Source: Sclerotinia nivalis (Eukaryota; Ascomycota; Leotiomycetes; Helotiales; Sclerotiniaceae). From it: 64,000 bases of DNA. Shown piece after piece: positions 63,087 through 64,000 of the stretch. A program made the translations under genes and the position numbers. The notes beneath the pieces were generated by a model. That model had not been told where the DNA came from, did not search any database, and saw only the letters and a list, made by a program, of their open reading frames with translations. Numbering within the stretch: the stretch's first letter is position 1; every line of letters begins with the position of its first letter. The DNA lies in contig JAPEIS010000001.1 in the NCBI GenBank assembly GCA_029531795.1, positions 6,386,001 through 6,450,000 of the forward strand, in the 5' to 3' direction.

Positions 63087-63232
63087 TGTCACGGGTTCGT
63101 AACCCGTTCCTAGCTAGTCTGCATGGCTGCCTAAGGCACCCATCCCCTATATAATCGGCGCTTTTTCTAGTATTTTCTTCCTTCTTCGTAGAATATCATT
63201 ATATTTTAAAGCACTCTATTACTATTATGATA
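63087..63232 (+). repeat. 5' LTR of element G (146 bp)
   Basis: It contains the near-perfect inverted repeat ACGGGTT-CGT-AACCCGT at the left end. Its ends resemble those of the 163-bp family (TGTYACGGGTTC ... CCGTGATA), suggesting related families. Confidence 0.82.
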
Positions 63233-63356
63233 ATATATTCTATTCTTTATAAAGACTCTGTTATTGAATAGAAAAGATAATCCAGTCTTATCAAATAATC
63301 AATTTCACGAAATACTCGGAAACTTCGATTATCAATACATCGATAAACAATAAACA

Positions 63357-64000
63357 ATGTTTTAATTCGATTCCAATTCAAACCCAAATCCAGATTCAGA
63401 TTCAAACTTAGACTCAGATCCAGACTTCGATTTAATCAATACTATGTTGTTATTGTTACGATCACGCAACAGTTTCGTCAAAACAAGAAACCTAGACGGA
63501 GGCGTTCTCATTTCGAATCATCAGCGTAGGAACGTCATCGATCAGTTTGGAATGTTTAGTAAATAAGCTTCTTTGTATTGTTTATGAAAGGACAGGAATG
63601 GTGGTGAACTATAAGCGTTCTGATATCTCTTTATTGATTGAACTTAAAAGTAATAGTTTATTCATGATTAGGAAGGGTAATGAAAAGTTTGGCTACGGTT
63701 TTACGACTAATTGATTCTTTGCCTATGTGATCTTAACAGTTATATACTCAAAATCAAAGATTCTACAATTATATTCTAGTTTTTAAGACTATTTTAAATA
63801 ATCTATTATTATATCGGATACTACTCAATCAATCTTATCAGAACTATCGATACCCTTAATCCGATCAAAGATAATGCCCGAATTTCGAGAGTATATTAAA
63901 TCTGTTTTCTTTAATTATCAATGGTTTGTATATAAGTTTTCCAATATTGAAGATAAAGATCTTAAAGATCCAATCTTTGTTTTTGATATGTTTATTAATA
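63357..64000 (+). pseudogene. gag-like start of element G
   Basis: ATG at 63357 is followed by TTT and a TAA, then an open stretch with an acidic Asp/Ser/Asn/Pro repeat (DSNSNPNPDSDSNLDSDPDF) leading into NTMLLLLRSRNSFVKTRNLD. Later in-frame stops occur. Position directly after the LTR suggests gag; the family is not established. Confidence 0.5.

Larger units (their letters stand above)
63087..64000 (+). mobile_element. element G: 5' end of an LTR retrotransposon, 146-bp LTR family
   Basis: A 146-bp LTR (63087-63232) starts TGTCACGGGTTCGTAACCCG and ends TTATGATA. It closely matches the solo LTR at 33365-33510. The right flank does not repeat AATTC, the five bases on its left, so this is not a solo LTR; an internal region follows and leaves the window. 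It interrupts RNase H of element F. Confidence 0.75.

Overview
This window is nuclear DNA of a filamentous ascomycete (Pezizomycotina). The evidence is intron-rich genes with short GT-AG introns of about 46-130 bp, a full set of recognisable fungal housekeeping proteins, and transposons carrying mutations that look like repeat-induced point mutation (RIP). A leotiomycete such as the Botrytis/Sclerotinia group is a plausible home, but that placement is an impression and was not tested.

The window has two compartments. Bases 1 to about 31,400 are gene-bearing, with balanced base composition. In order they hold a Myb-like nuclear protein, an uncharacterised nuclear protein, mitochondrial Hsp60, cofilin, a Get5/Mdy2-like protein (minus strand), the rRNA methyltransferase Nop2, a pair of BTB/POZ genes (the second with an in-frame stop), a large chromodomain plus four-CCCH-finger protein (minus strand), a Rab11/Ypt3-type GTPase, a small conserved gene interrupted by TGA (minus strand), and the ribosome-assembly factor Brx1. 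Gene models were built by joining exons across GT-AG introns so that reading phase and family homology agree. NOP2 has no intron.

From about 31,430 to the end the sequence is very AT-rich and consists of transposons. First comes a 2.0-kb Fot1/pogo-type DNA transposon with 60-bp inverted repeats and TA target duplications; a 146-bp solo LTR interrupts its right repeat. Then comes a stack of Ty3/gypsy-like elements whose order of insertion can be read from target-site duplications. Element F (from 33955) received element A (34948-37276, TSD AGTAT), element C (37908-60382, TSD ATATT) and element G (from 63087). Element C in turn received element D (38816-47723, TSD CTAGC) and element B (47899-54647, TSD TTTAC). 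Element D received a 288-bp LTR-like insertion E (44608-44895, TSD GTAC). A, B and C belong to one chromovirus family with 163-bp LTRs; A is an internal-deletion derivative that keeps gag and an intact chromodomain frame.

The gene-side proteins serve unrelated core functions: ribosome biogenesis (Nop2, Brx1), membrane and protein targeting (Rab11, Get5), actin dynamics (cofilin) and mitochondrial folding (Hsp60). No metabolic cluster, CRISPR array, rRNA or tRNA gene was recognised. The most unusual host gene is the chromodomain/CCCH protein; the most informative structure is the dated, nested transposon stack.
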